Part shown: piece by piece, positions 19,181 through 27,597 of the stretch
How positions within the stretch are numbered: position 1 is the stretch's first letter
How the letters are laid out: each line of letters begins with the position of its first letter
Assembly (NCBI RefSeq): GCF_023701695.1
Contig: NZ_JAJOZC010000001.1
Location: 5,021,894-5,085,893 of the forward strand
Source of the DNA: Streptomyces sp. RKAG290
GTDB taxonomy: Bacteria > Actinomycetota > Actinomycetes > Streptomycetales > Streptomycetaceae
DNA: 64,000 bases
Reading direction: 5' to 3'
Position numbers and translations under genes: made by a program
The notes under the pieces: generated by a model
Database searches by the model: none
Told to the model about the DNA's origin: nothing
The model's input: only the letters and a program-made list of their open reading frames with translations

Positions 19181-20379
19181 CGTCTTCCCGCCTCCTGATG
19201 CGTGGGAACGTCCGTGTGACCGGCTCTCGCGCACTCCTCCAGGAAGCCCACGAGCTGGTCGGGGATGGGCATCGCGTCGATCTCGTCGCGCAGCGACCGC
19301 GCCCGCTCCCGGTAGGAGGACCGGGCCAGCAGGTCCCGCACGGCCGCGGCGGCCTCGCCCTCGCCCGCGTCGGCGGGCAGCGCGATGCCGGCTCCGGAGG
19401 CGCGGACCAGGTCGGACCAGTGCTCCTGGAAGGCGTTCTGCGGAAGGAGCAGCTGCGGCAGTCCGTGGGTGACGGCGATCAGGCCGCTGCCGACACCGCC
19501 GTGGTGCACCAGCGCGTCGCAGTGCGCGAGCAGGACGTCCAGCGGGAAGGACTCCGCCAGCCGCACGCCGTCGGGCAACGGGCCGGTCAACGCGGCCTGT
19601 TCGGGAGTGACGGCGAGGACGACCTCGGCGTCCAGGCCGCGCAGTGCCGCGACCACCTGGTCGCGCACCTCGTCCAGCGCACTCGTGGTGACCCCGCCGG
19701 TGACGCAGACGAGCGGCCGGCCGGACGCACGGTCCGTGCGCAGCCACTTGGGCAGCGCCGCCGGACCGGCGAACGGGATGAACCGCATGTCGGCCCGGCG
19801 CACCCCGTGCGGCGGGCGGAGCCCCGGCGGGCAGGGGTCGATCCACACGGCGGGGCCGACGACCGGATCGAGCCCGAACCGCTCGAACAGCCCGGCGTAG
19901 GAGGGGCGCAGCTGCGACTCGTCCTCGCACGTCACCCCGAGGGACACCCCCCAGGTGTGGCCCACCGCGGGGACCTTGACGGCGGCGGCCGCCACGAGCC
20001 CCGCCGCGGCTGCGGTGTCGTGCACCACGATGTCCGGGCGCCAGAAGCGGGCGAAGTCCACGAGGTCGTCGGTCAGGGTGTCGGCGACGGCGATCATCTT
20101 CTCGACGAGCATCTCGCTCAGGTCGGGGTCGAGGACCGCGGCGGCCTGTGCCGGGGCCCGCAGCCTGCCCGGGCCCAGGCCGAGTTGCCGGGCGGCGGCG
20201 GCGCCCGCACGGGCCTCGTCACCGATGGGCACCGCCACCAGACCGGCCCGGACGACCGGCGCCACGCACTGGGGCCGCACCGCCACCCGGACCTCGTGTC
20301 CGGCCAGGCGGCACGCCCAGGCGAGGGGGATGATCCAGGGGACATGGGCCGGGCCGTGGCCCACGAACAACACGCGCAT
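19177..20379 (-). CDS. GT-B glycosyltransferase 4
   Basis: 400-residue GT1-family enzyme, first gene of the leftward glycosyltransferase/NRPS/MFS operon that runs to 10831. It begins MRVLFVGHGPAHVPWIIPLAW and has the donor-site HHGGVGSGLIAVTHGLPQL near residue 300. The acceptor half is divergent from the other five. The stop overlaps the NRPS start by four bases (ATGA). About 60-90 bases upstream are the 11-bp repeats at 20438-20470, so this operon is a likely SARP target. Confidence 0.87.
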   Translation of the reverse strand: MRVLFVGHGPAHVPWIIPLAWACRLAGHEVRVAVRPQCVAPVVRAGLVAVPIGDEARAGAAAARQLGLGPGRLRAPAQAAAVLDPDLSEMLVEKMIAVADTLTDDLVDFARFWRPDIVVHDTAAAAGLVAAAAVKVPAVGHTWGVSLGVTCEDESQLRPSYAGLFERFGLDPVVGPAVWIDPCPPGLRPPHGVRRADMRFIPFAGPAALPKWLRTDRASGRPLVCVTGGVTTSALDEVRDQVVAALRGLDAEVVLAVTPEQAALTGPLPDGVRLAESFPLDVLLAHCDALVHHGGVGSGLIAVTHGLPQLLLPQNAFQEHWSDLVRASGAGIALPADAGEGEAAAAVRDLLARSSYRERARSLRDEIDAMPIPDQLVGFLEECARAGHTDVPTHQEAGRR

Positions 20380-20437
20380 TCAGGTGCCTCGCTCCATCGC
20401 GTACGGTCAGTGGCAGGGCAAGGATGGGCGTGCCCGC

Positions 20438-20470
20438 TCGAACGCGGCTCGCGTTCCGTACGAACGCCGA
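20438..20470 (-). promoter_or_regulatory. SARP-like 11-bp repeats upstream of the glycosyltransferase operon
   Basis: On the minus strand CGTTCG occurs twice at 22-bp spacing with GGAACGC between. On the plus strand the three 11-mers are TCGAACGCGGC (20438), TCGCGTTCCGT (20449) and ACGAACGCCGA (20460). Position is 59-91 bases upstream of glycosyltransferase 4. Confidence 0.55.
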
Positions 20471-20471
20471 A

Positions 20472-20501
20472 GTGCCCGCGGGGACCGGTCCCCGCGGGCA
20501 C
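20472..20501. terminator. Perfect 30-bp palindrome, probable terminator of the ABC exporter operon
   Basis: Two 15-base arms (20472-20486 and 20487-20501) are exact reverse complements without a spacer. The element lies 34 bases after the ABC permease stop and directly beside the repeats that should drive the next operon, so it may insulate the two. Confidence 0.7.
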
Positions 20502-20534
20502 GTGCGTGTGGTGGTGCGGCCTTTCGAGCCCTGC

Positions 20535-21248
20535 TCAGGCCTGCCGGCCGCCTCTGCGGTAGGCGAACGCCGCGAAGGCGGCGAACAGCGCCGTCCACAG
20601 GGCGAGCACCCCGAGCGCGGTGCCGCTCGGCGCGGTGTGGGCCGCCGCGTCCCAGGACAGCTGCGCGTAGCGGTAGACCGGCGTCTCGGTGGACAGCGGA
20701 CGCAGCCACTCGGGCAGCGTGTCCGTCGGCATCATCAGCCCGCCGAGCAGCGTCAGCGTGAGGTAGGAGACGGTGCCGGCGATCTGCGCGAGCTGCGCCT
20801 TGAAGAGGTAGCCGATGCCGATGCCGAGCATCGCGAGCGGGGCGATGCCCACCCACAGCAGCAGGAAGATCTCCAGCCAGGTGCCCACGCCGAGTTCGAC
20901 ACCGCGGTAGAACGCGCCGATCAGACCGATCACCAGGATCGGCAGGATGCCGAGGCAGGTGGCGACGGCGCCGCGGGCGACCACCACCTGCACCGGTGAG
21001 AGCGGGGTGAGCCGCAGCTGGCGCAGCCAGCCGAGCGAGCGGTCCTCGGCGATCCCGGTGCCGTTGGTGATGACGACACCGAGCGCGCCGAACGCGGCCG
21101 CGCCGACCATCGAGCGCACCAGGGACTCCTGGTCGGGGCCGCCGCCCGCGAGGGTGACGTAGAGGCCGACCGGCATGACGAGGCTCATCATGAGGTAGCC
21201 GCCGTTGCGGACGAGCCGCAGGATTTCGAGACGGATGTATCCGAGCAT
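20535..21248 (-). CDS. ABC-2 type drug-efflux permease (DrrB-like)
   Basis: 237-residue integral membrane protein with about six hydrophobic segments, forming the channel half of a daunorubicin-resistance-type ABC exporter. The N-terminal MLGYIRLEILRLVRNGGY and the central NGTGIAEDRSLGWLRQLRLTPLSP are typical of ABC-2 permeases. Its ATG overlaps the ATPase stop by one base (TGATG). Expected role is product export or self-resistance, parallel to the MFS exporter. It ends just before a perfect palindrome. Confidence 0.85.
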   Translation of the reverse strand: MLGYIRLEILRLVRNGGYLMMSLVMPVGLYVTLAGGGPDQESLVRSMVGAAAFGALGVVITNGTGIAEDRSLGWLRQLRLTPLSPVQVVVARGAVATCLGILPILVIGLIGAFYRGVELGVGTWLEIFLLLWVGIAPLAMLGIGIGYLFKAQLAQIAGTVSYLTLTLLGGLMMPTDTLPEWLRPLSTETPVYRYAQLSWDAAAHTAPSGTALGVLALWTALFAAFAAFAYRRGGRQA

Positions 21249-22188
21249 CAGCGGGTCTGCCCTTCCGGAGCGGGCGCGTGGCGCGACTGGTGGGTCAGTG
21301 CGATGAAGGCCTCCTCCAGGCCGACGCCCGAGACCTCCAGGTCGGTGAAGGCGTCGGCGCGCGACAGGGCGTGCACCGTCGAGTCGGAGTCGTTGGTCCG
21401 CAGGTGGACCCGGCCGCCGTGGAACTCCACGGAGCTGACCCCCGGCAGGAGGTCGAGCCCGTCACGGGAGCCCTCGCGCGGGACGAAGCTGACCGTGCGG
21501 CCCTCGATCATGGACTTGATCTGCGAGGTGGTGCCGTCGGCGACCACCCGCCCGGCGGCGATCACGACGACCCGGTCGGCGCTGTCGTCGGCCTCCTCCA
21601 GGTAGTGGGTCGAGAACAGCACCGTGTTGCCGCGCTCGGCGTAGCGCTGCATGGCGGCCCACAGGTCGCGCCGCGACTCCACGTCCAGCGCGGCCGTCGG
21701 CTCGTCCAGCACCACCAGGTCCGGGTCCCCGGCCAGCGCGAGTGCGAACCGGACCCGCTGGGCCTGCCCGCCGGAGAGCCGGTCCACCTTGCGGTCGGCG
21801 ATCTTCGTGAGCTCGGCAAGCTCCAGGATCTCGGCCAGCGGCAGCGGGTCGCGGTAGGTCTGGCGCACGAAGTTGACGAGCTCGCGCACCGAGACCCGGG
21901 GAATCATCTTCCCCTCCTGCAGCATGGCGCCCAGGTGCCCGGCACGCATGGCGAGTTCGGGCTTCTTGCCGAAGACCTCGATGGTGCCGGAGTCCGGCGG
22001 GAAGAGACCGAGGAGCATCCCGATCGCGGTGGACTTGCCGGCTCCGTTGGGGCCGAGGAGGGCGACCGTCTCGCCGCGGGCGATCGTCAGATCGATCCCG
22101 TCGACGGCACGGACGCTCCCGTAGCTCTTGACGACATCCTTGAAGACGACCGCGGACGGGCCGTGCTGTGCTGCGCGGGGGGTGGCAC
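21248..22188 (-). CDS. ABC transporter ATPase (DrrA-like), N terminus frameshifted
   Basis: About 313-residue nucleotide-binding subunit of the exporter. Walker A is GPNGAGKST, the signature is LSGGQAQRVRFALALAGDPDLVVLDEPT, which includes Walker B. The ABC motifs run from about residue 20 to 230, followed by the DrrA-type C-terminal domain. No start codon exists in frame before the Walker A. A GTG at 22188 behind AGGAAAGG is in frame only if one C/G is missing from the six-base run at 22177-22182, so I place the start there. An internal ATG at 22018 would delete Walker A. Confidence 0.85.
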
Positions 22189-22219
22189 CTGAGCCCTTTC
22201 CTGTGTGAGTGAACGCATG

Positions 22220-23386
22220 TCAGATCAGCCCTTCCAAAATGGGTACCAGTTCCGTGGGGCCTGGCAGGTCCTCGATCTCCGTGCGGATCTCCCGCGCGGC
22301 CTGCGCATGGCGGTCGTCGCCGAGCAGGGCGGCCAGGGCATCCCCGACGGCCCGAGGGTCGTGCTGCTCGGCCTCGTCGGCCAGGCAGAGTCCGGACTTC
22401 GACTCCTGCACGAGCCGGCCGGTGGTCCGCAGGAACGGCTTGTCCCCCGGCAGTACCAGCTGCGGCACCGCGGAGGCGAAGGCGGTCATGCTCGTGCCGC
22501 TGCCACCGTGGTGGACGACGGCGGACGTGTGGCGCATCAGCGGACCGATCGGGAAACGGTCGACGACCTGGACCGAGGACGGGATCCCGTCGAGTGCCGC
22601 GTGGTACTTGGCGTCGATCGGGAAGAGCACGTCGAGGCCCTGCGCGGTGCAGGCGTCCAGGACGTGCCGGAAGCCCAGCGGCAGCTCACCGGTGTCGGCG
22701 AGCACCCGGCCGTGCCACATGCCCAGACACATCAGGGCTCTCGGGCGTGCGGGCCGTGTCACCGCCCAGTCCGGCAGCTCGGTGGTGCCGCAGTAGGGCA
22801 CGTAACGCGACAGCAGGCCGGGGGCGTTGTCGCCGCCGGGCAGCAGGGAGGCGGGGCTCGGGTCGATGAGGAGAGCCGGGTCGGGGAAGCCCTCGGCGCC
22901 GTAGCCGGTGCACAGCTCGTGGAGCTGCTCCTTCGCCCGGCTCAGCAGCGGGCTGGTGAAGTCGTCCGGTCCCCAGCGGTGCACGATCCCGGGCACGCCG
23001 AGCACACCCGCGACGGCCAGACCGCCGAACTCCACCGGGTCGGTGATGACGAGATCGGGTTCCCAGTCCCGGCCGAGCCGTACCAGGTCGTCGAGGTAGC
23101 CGCCGAGCCGGGTGCGCCAGCGCTCGCCGACGGCGTCCCACTCGGAGTCGGCCCGCCGCTCCATCCCTGCCCGGTCGGGCATCGCCACGGCGCCCGGCCG
23201 GGTCAGCCGCTGCCGGGTCTCCCCGCCGCCGACCAGCCGGGTGTCCAGACCCGCGGCTGCGGCGAAGCCCACGAGTTCGGCGTCACCGGCGACCAGCACC
23301 TGATGGCCGGCCGCCCGCAGTGCCCAGGTCAGCGGCACCATCGGGACCAGGTGGCTGGAGACCAAGGCCGTTACGAGGACGCGCAT
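22220..23386 (-). CDS. GT-B glycosyltransferase 5
   Basis: 388-residue GT1-family enzyme, start ATG 23386 with AAGGAGGAG. It shows MRVLVTALVSSHLVPMVPLTWAL at the N terminus and HHGGSGTSMTAFASAVPQLVL near residue 290. The MVPLTWALRAAGHQV segment groups it loosely with glycosyltransferases 1 and 3. The first 16 bases overlap the end of glycosyltransferase 6. It is followed by the ABC exporter, so resistance genes and sugar transfer are co-transcribed. Confidence 0.87.
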   Translation of the reverse strand: MRVLVTALVSSHLVPMVPLTWALRAAGHQVLVAGDAELVGFAAAAGLDTRLVGGGETRQRLTRPGAVAMPDRAGMERRADSEWDAVGERWRTRLGGYLDDLVRLGRDWEPDLVITDPVEFGGLAVAGVLGVPGIVHRWGPDDFTSPLLSRAKEQLHELCTGYGAEGFPDPALLIDPSPASLLPGGDNAPGLLSRYVPYCGTTELPDWAVTRPARPRALMCLGMWHGRVLADTGELPLGFRHVLDACTAQGLDVLFPIDAKYHAALDGIPSSVQVVDRFPIGPLMRHTSAVVHHGGSGTSMTAFASAVPQLVLPGDKPFLRTTGRLVQESKSGLCLADEAEQHDPRAVGDALAALLGDDRHAQAAREIRTEIEDLPGPTELVPILEGLI

Positions 23387-24576
23387 GTCTCCTCCTTGGC
23401 CGCGGTGGCGGCGACGAGTGCTTCGAGATCGGTGACGAGCTGTTCGACGGGCGGGCAGGCGAGGATCTCCCGGCGTACGGCGGCGGCCCGGCGCCGGAAC
23501 GCCGGCTCGGTGAGCAGCCTGCGCAGCGCCTCGCCGACACTCGCGCCGGTCGCCTCGTCCGCGGGCAGGCCGATGCCGCTGCCCACGGCGGCGCACAGCC
23601 CGGCGGAGTGCGGCTGGTCGTCGTACATCGGTGTGACGAGCATCGGGGTGCCGCTGCGCAGTCCCTCGCGGACGCCGCTGTGGCCGCCGTGCGTGAGGAA
23701 CACGTCGGCGCTCTCCAGCAGCACGTCCTGCGGCACCCACTCGGTGAGCAGCCGCACATGGCCGGGCACCGGGCCGAAGTCCGCGGCGTCGCGGCCCACG
23801 CCGACCGAGACCAGGGCCGTGCAGTCGATCCCGGACACCGCCTCGATCACCGCGCGCAGCAGCTCCTCGGACTGCCAGGGCATCGAGGGTGCGATCGTCC
23901 CGATGGACGCGTACACCACCGGCCTGTCCTCCGGCAGTTCCGCGAGCCAGGGCAGGGTGCCGTCGTCGCTGCGGTAGGGGGTGGTCTGCCGGTAGTGGCG
24001 CAGCGTGCCCGGAGCCAGTTCGCCCCCGGTGCAGCGGGCCGGCAGCCAGCTCACCAGCAGGTGCTTGTACGCGGTGTCGGCGGCCGGGTCGGCGGGCAGC
24101 CCGAACGCGGCACGCAGCGCGTTCAGCCGTTCGTGCGTCACCGCGGGCGTCAGCAGGTGGGTGGAGCCTCCGGCCACGGCGACGTGCGGGATGCCGAGCG
24201 CCTCGGCGGCCAGGTAGCCGCCCAGTTCCTCGCCCTCGCGGACGACGAGGTCGGGGCGCCAGTGACGGGCGAGGTCGAGGATGTCCCGGGCGGCGGTGAG
24301 CGCGGGCGGCCCGAGGCAGCAGTCGACGAGGCCCCTCTCGTAGGCCTCCTGGTCGCCGTCCAGCAGCGGGCCCGCCATCGCCTCGACGCAGAAGGGGTCC
24401 GTGGCCCAGTCGACGCCGGCGGGGAAGAACTCCAGCCCGTAGCTGAGGGTCTCCTCCCGCATGGACGCGTCGTCGGCGACGGCGACGGTGTGCCCGGCCC
24501 GGACCGCGGCCTGGGCCAGGGGCATCAGCAGACGCAGATGCGACTTGCCGGCATGGGCGGTGAACAGAATGCGCAC
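23371..24576 (-). CDS. GT-B glycosyltransferase 6
   Basis: 401-residue GT1-family enzyme starting MRILFTAHAGKSHLRLLMPLAQA, with LTHGGHSGVREGLRSGTPMLVTP near residue 290. This is the calicheamicin-type variant of the donor motif (THGG rather than HHGG). It is the most divergent of the six and may transfer a different sugar or use a different acceptor. It is the first gene of a leftward operon with glycosyltransferase 5 and the ABC exporter. The promoter should lie in 24577-24805, shared with the divergent KASIII gene. Confidence 0.86.
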   Translation of the reverse strand: MRILFTAHAGKSHLRLLMPLAQAAVRAGHTVAVADDASMREETLSYGLEFFPAGVDWATDPFCVEAMAGPLLDGDQEAYERGLVDCCLGPPALTAARDILDLARHWRPDLVVREGEELGGYLAAEALGIPHVAVAGGSTHLLTPAVTHERLNALRAAFGLPADPAADTAYKHLLVSWLPARCTGGELAPGTLRHYRQTTPYRSDDGTLPWLAELPEDRPVVYASIGTIAPSMPWQSEELLRAVIEAVSGIDCTALVSVGVGRDAADFGPVPGHVRLLTEWVPQDVLLESADVFLTHGGHSGVREGLRSGTPMLVTPMYDDQPHSAGLCAAVGSGIGLPADEATGASVGEALRRLLTEPAFRRRAAAVRREILACPPVEQLVTDLEALVAATAAKEETCASS

Positions 24577-24652
24577 GTCGGTCTCCGGGTCGGGGCGGGG
24601 GCAGCCGGCAGGCAGCCCGGTCGGTCATGGCCCAGAGCGTGACCTCCGCCGC

Positions 24653-24714
24653 TCGAATCGCGCTGGAGCCGCGGTGGTGCGCGGGTTCCCCGCCCGTACT
24701 CAAGTCCGATTCGA
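24653..24714. promoter_or_regulatory. Paired, oppositely oriented SARP-like repeats in a divergent promoter
   Basis: Plus strand: TCGAATCGCGC (24653) then TGGAGCCGCGG (24664). Minus strand: TCGAATCGGAC (24714 down to 24704) then TTGAGTACGGG (24703 down to 24693). Both pairs have 11-bp spacing and share TCGAATCG. One would serve the KASIII operon and the other the glycosyltransferase 6 operon. Confidence 0.55.
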
Positions 24715-24805
24715 GAGCCGGTGGCGACCTTTGGGCGCATGCCGAGTGCCCTGAGAGGGACCGGCCCTTCGAGGAACCGGAACCGCCGAGCAGGGGAGCA
24801 GCTGG

Positions 24806-25882
24806 ATGCGTTGGAACGAGATCTATGTCGCCGGTCTGGGCAGCTGGCTGCCCGACCCGGTGCCGGTGGCGGAGGCCGTCGCGGCCGGTGAGTGCGGCCA
24901 GGAGTGGATCGACGACTTCGGCTACGAGTCCGTGCGCATCGCCCGGGAGAGCCCCGAGGAGGGCTGGACCGCGCCGCCGGACATGGCCGTCGCCGCCGGT
25001 CGCACGGCCCACGAGCGCGCCGGTCTGTCCAAGTCCGCGTACTCCCTGCTGCTGCACGGCAGCACCTGGTTCCAGGGCCTCGACATCTGGCCCGCCGCGT
25101 CCTACATCGCCAAGCGGACCGTGGGCGCGACCGTGCCCGGGCTCGACGTGCAGCAGCGCTGCAACATCGGGATCAGCGGCCTCGACCTGGCCGCGGCCCA
25201 CCTGACGGTCGGCTACGGCAAGGGCAGCGCGGTCATGCTCACCACCGCGGACCGCTTCGGCGGCCCCGGCGCGAACCGCTGGCAGCTGCGGCACGGCAAC
25301 GCCTACGCCGACGGCGCCACGGCCACCGTCCTGTCCACCGAGGGCGGCTTCGCCCGGCTCGTCGCCACCGCGACCGTCGCGGACAACTCCCTGGAGCCGA
25401 TGGCCCGCGGCGAGGAGCCCTTCGGCCCGGTCTCCCGGGCGGCAGGCGAGCAGATCGACCTCACCGCCCGCGGCGACGCACAGAAGGCCGTCAGCGACGA
25501 GACCCTCACCAACATCCGCTTCGGCAAGGTGATGCAGGAGGCCAAGCAGGCGGTCCTGGACGACGCCGGCCTGGAGATCGACGACATCGCCTACGTCGTC
25601 ATCCCGTCGACCGGCCGGATCAAGGGCCCCTTCCAGATCCACCACCTGCTCGGCGTCGACGAGTCCGAGACCACCTGGGACTTCGCCCGCCGCAGCGGCC
25701 ACATAGGCGCCGGCGACTGGGCCGCCGGGCTGGAGAACCTGCTGCTCACCGGCGCGCTGAAGGCCGGCGACCACGTGATGCTCTACGGCGGCGGAGCGGG
25801 TTACACCCTCACCGCGGCAATCCTGGAGATCCTCTCCATCCCCGCCTGGGCGGACCGGCCGGCCACCGCCGGCGCTTCCTGA
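24806..25882 (+). CDS. KASIII-like acyltransferase (CerJ/PokM2/ChlB-type)
   Basis: 358-residue thiolase-fold protein. The active-site Cys is in QQRCNIGISG (about residue 119) and His in QIHHLLG (about 280). The Asn expected in a condensing KASIII is absent: the segment reads SGHIGAGD. Enzymes with this altered triad (CerJ, PokM2, ChlB6, AviN) transfer acyl groups from ACP or CoA to sugar hydroxyls instead of making C-C bonds. No start-unit KAS role is required by its position. Partners in trans are likely the AMP-ligase and ACP at 8569-10436. First gene of a rightward operon. Confidence 0.82.
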   Translation: MRWNEIYVAGLGSWLPDPVPVAEAVAAGECGQEWIDDFGYESVRIARESPEEGWTAPPDMAVAAGRTAHERAGLSKSAYSLLLHGSTWFQGLDIWPAASYIAKRTVGATVPGLDVQQRCNIGISGLDLAAAHLTVGYGKGSAVMLTTADRFGGPGANRWQLRHGNAYADGATATVLSTEGGFARLVATATVADNSLEPMARGEEPFGPVSRAAGEQIDLTARGDAQKAVSDETLTNIRFGKVMQEAKQAVLDDAGLEIDDIAYVVIPSTGRIKGPFQIHHLLGVDESETTWDFARRSGHIGAGDWAAGLENLLLTGALKAGDHVMLYGGGAGYTLTAAILEILSIPAWADRPATAGAS

Positions 25883-25902
25883 AACGAGCTCACGAGGGTC
25901 TT

Positions 25903-25961
25903 TCGTTCGGATTAGGCCGGATCAGGGACCGGAGCCCGCGAGCCCGGCATGATCCGAACGA
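25903..25961. repeat. Inverted repeat in the KASIII-SDR intergenic region
   Basis: Arms TCGTTCGGAT (25903-25912) and ATCCGAACGA (25952-25961) are exact reverse complements with a 39-base spacer. It lies between the KASIII stop and the SDR ribosome site. It could be an mRNA processing or attenuation structure or a protein-binding palindrome. Confidence 0.5.
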
Positions 25962-25997
25962 GAGGCCCCAGCCCCACAAGAGGAGTTGACCCACCCC

Positions 25998-26765
25998 ATG
26001 GAGATTGTCGGCAGGGGCTTTCTGGCCGGACACCTGGCAGGCATCGCCGGCCACCACCCCGATGTGGTGGCGCTGGCTGCCGGAGTCTCGGCCGCCGGTG
26101 ACATCCCGCCGGAGCAGTACACCCGGGAGTCCGCCCGCCTGTACGAGGTGCTGAGGTACTGCGAGAAACACGGCAAACGCCTGGTGTTCTTCTCGACGGC
26201 GTCCGCCGGAATGTACTCGGTGCCCGGCGCCTCACCCGGGCGCGAGGACGGCCCGGTCTATCCTGCGACCCTCTACGGCCGCCACAAGCTCTCCCTCGAA
26301 GCGGTCGTGAAGTCCTCCGACGTCGAGTACCTGATCCTGCGCCTGTCGCACGTCGTCGGATTCCACCAGCCCGCACACCAGCTGCTGCCCTCTCTCGTGC
26401 GGCAGTTGGTCGAAGGCCGGCTCCAGGTGCACCGCGGGGCGCAGCGCGACCTGATCGACGTCGAGGACGTCATCAAGATCGTGCACACCCTGCTCGTCGA
26501 CGGCCGCACCCGCGACGTCGTCAACGTCGCGTCGGGCCACGCGCCGCGCATCGAGGACGTCGTCACGCACCTGGAGGGCCTGCTCGGCACCGTCGCCGAG
26601 AAGTCCTACGTCCAGGCCTCCGGCGCCCAGCCCGTCTCCATCGACAAGCTGTGCCGCCTCGTGCCGCCGGTCTACGGGCTCGGCTTCGGCCCCGACTACT
26701 ACCGCGCGGTCCTCGACAAGTACGTGCACGCCTACGCGGACCGGCCGCGTCCGGTGGGCGTGTGA
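25998..26765 (+). CDS. NAD-dependent sugar epimerase/reductase (SDR)
   Basis: 255-residue short extended SDR. The N-terminal dinucleotide-binding site is minimal (GRGFLAGH). FFSTASAG supplies the Ser/Thr region and YGRHK the YxxxK motif. The family annotates as NDP-sugar epimerase/dehydratase, so it may act as a sugar ketoreductase, complementing the reductase at 807. The start at ATG 25998 is preferred because a TTG four codons earlier abuts the AGGAG site. Lies 115 bases after the KASIII gene and 90 bases before the ABM gene. Substrate unknown. Confidence 0.7.
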   Translation: MEIVGRGFLAGHLAGIAGHHPDVVALAAGVSAAGDIPPEQYTRESARLYEVLRYCEKHGKRLVFFSTASAGMYSVPGASPGREDGPVYPATLYGRHKLSLEAVVKSSDVEYLILRLSHVVGFHQPAHQLLPSLVRQLVEGRLQVHRGAQRDLIDVEDVIKIVHTLLVDGRTRDVVNVASGHAPRIEDVVTHLEGLLGTVAEKSYVQASGAQPVSIDKLCRLVPPVYGLGFGPDYYRAVLDKYVHAYADRPRPVGV

Positions 26766-26855
26766 CCCCTGTGTCCGAAGCACCTCCGTCCCTGAGCACC
26801 ACGCACCCGCCCCGCCCAGAACCCCACGCATCCGAAGAAGCGGAAGGACCACCCC

Positions 26856-27530
26856 ATGAACGAGCCGAACACCCCCGTCGTCGCCGTCGCACACTTCGTC
26901 CTCAAGGAGAAGCACAAGGCGAAGGGCGCGGAGTTCGAGAAGGCGTACACCAAGTACAAGGAGGCCGTCTCCACCAAGGACGGACTGTTGCGCACCGCGC
27001 TGCTGCGGGGCATCAAGGAGCCCGACACCTTCGTCATCCTCACCTGGTGGCGCGACGCCGACGCCCACCGCACGGTGGTCGGCGACTGGCAGTTCTTCAC
27101 CGCCGTCAGCAGCCGCTTCGTCTACCTCGCCGCGATCACCAGCGTGCACGGCCCGGTGCTGGCCGGCGAGAGCGCGGCGGACGGGCTCGGCGCGCTCGCC
27201 GTGCCGGCCGAGGACGCGGCCGTGGCGCTGACCACCTTCACCCTGCGCGAGGGCGCCGACCAGCAGGCCTTCGAGGCCTCCTTCCTCGGCCACCTCTCCT
27301 TCGTGAAGTCCCACGAGGGCTTCCTCGGCCACCAGCTGGTGCACTCCGACCGGGAGACCAGCGCCTACGTCAACATCGGCTGGTGGAGCGGCCCCCAGGC
27401 ATACCTGCCGGTGCTGCGGAGCCCGGAGATGGCCGCGGACTCCAAGACCATGGCGGTGCACGCCGAGGTGAAGGGCGGCCTCTACCGGGCCGTCGTCGAC
27501 TCGGCCCGCACCGAGACCGCGCACGTCTGA
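26856..27530 (+). CDS. Tandem antibiotic-biosynthesis-monooxygenase (ABM) domain protein
   Basis: 224-residue protein with two ferredoxin-like ABM-fold domains. The first half has FVLKEKHKAKGAEFEKAY and FVILTWWRDADAHR; the second has TTFTLREGADQQAFEASF and AYVNIGWWSGPQAY. The repeated W-W pattern after a beta strand is typical. Such cofactor-free proteins oxidise anthrones to quinones or assist cyclisation of aromatic polyketides (ActVA-Orf6 and TcmH/TcmI-like). ATG 26856 has GGAAGGA upstream. It ends at a strong terminator. A second, divergent copy is at 30795. Confidence 0.75.
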   Translation: MNEPNTPVVAVAHFVLKEKHKAKGAEFEKAYTKYKEAVSTKDGLLRTALLRGIKEPDTFVILTWWRDADAHRTVVGDWQFFTAVSSRFVYLAAITSVHGPVLAGESAADGLGALAVPAEDAAVALTTFTLREGADQQAFEASFLGHLSFVKSHEGFLGHQLVHSDRETSAYVNIGWWSGPQAYLPVLRSPEMAADSKTMAVHAEVKGGLYRAVVDSARTETAHV

Positions 27531-27540
27531 CCCACACACG

Positions 27541-27579
27541 AGGGAGGGGGCCAGGTCCACCGGACCTGGCCCCCTCCCT
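27541..27579. terminator. Strong bidirectional terminator
   Basis: A perfect 18-bp stem (27541-27558 with 27562-27579) with a 3-base loop lies between the converging ABM and FAD monooxygenase genes. Confidence 0.9.
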
Positions 27580-27597
27580 TTGCGTAAGCGGCCGTGC

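Noticed and set aside
22220..25774. A very long leftward open frame that continues upstream of glycosyltransferase 5
   Set aside because: The part beyond 23386 is antisense or out of frame to GT6 and KASIII, has no domain pattern, and GT5 has its own strong ribosome site.
24806..25882. KASIII as the starter-unit ketosynthase of the PKS
   Set aside because: The condensation Asn is missing and the active site matches O-acyltransferases; acetate starter needs no KASIII.
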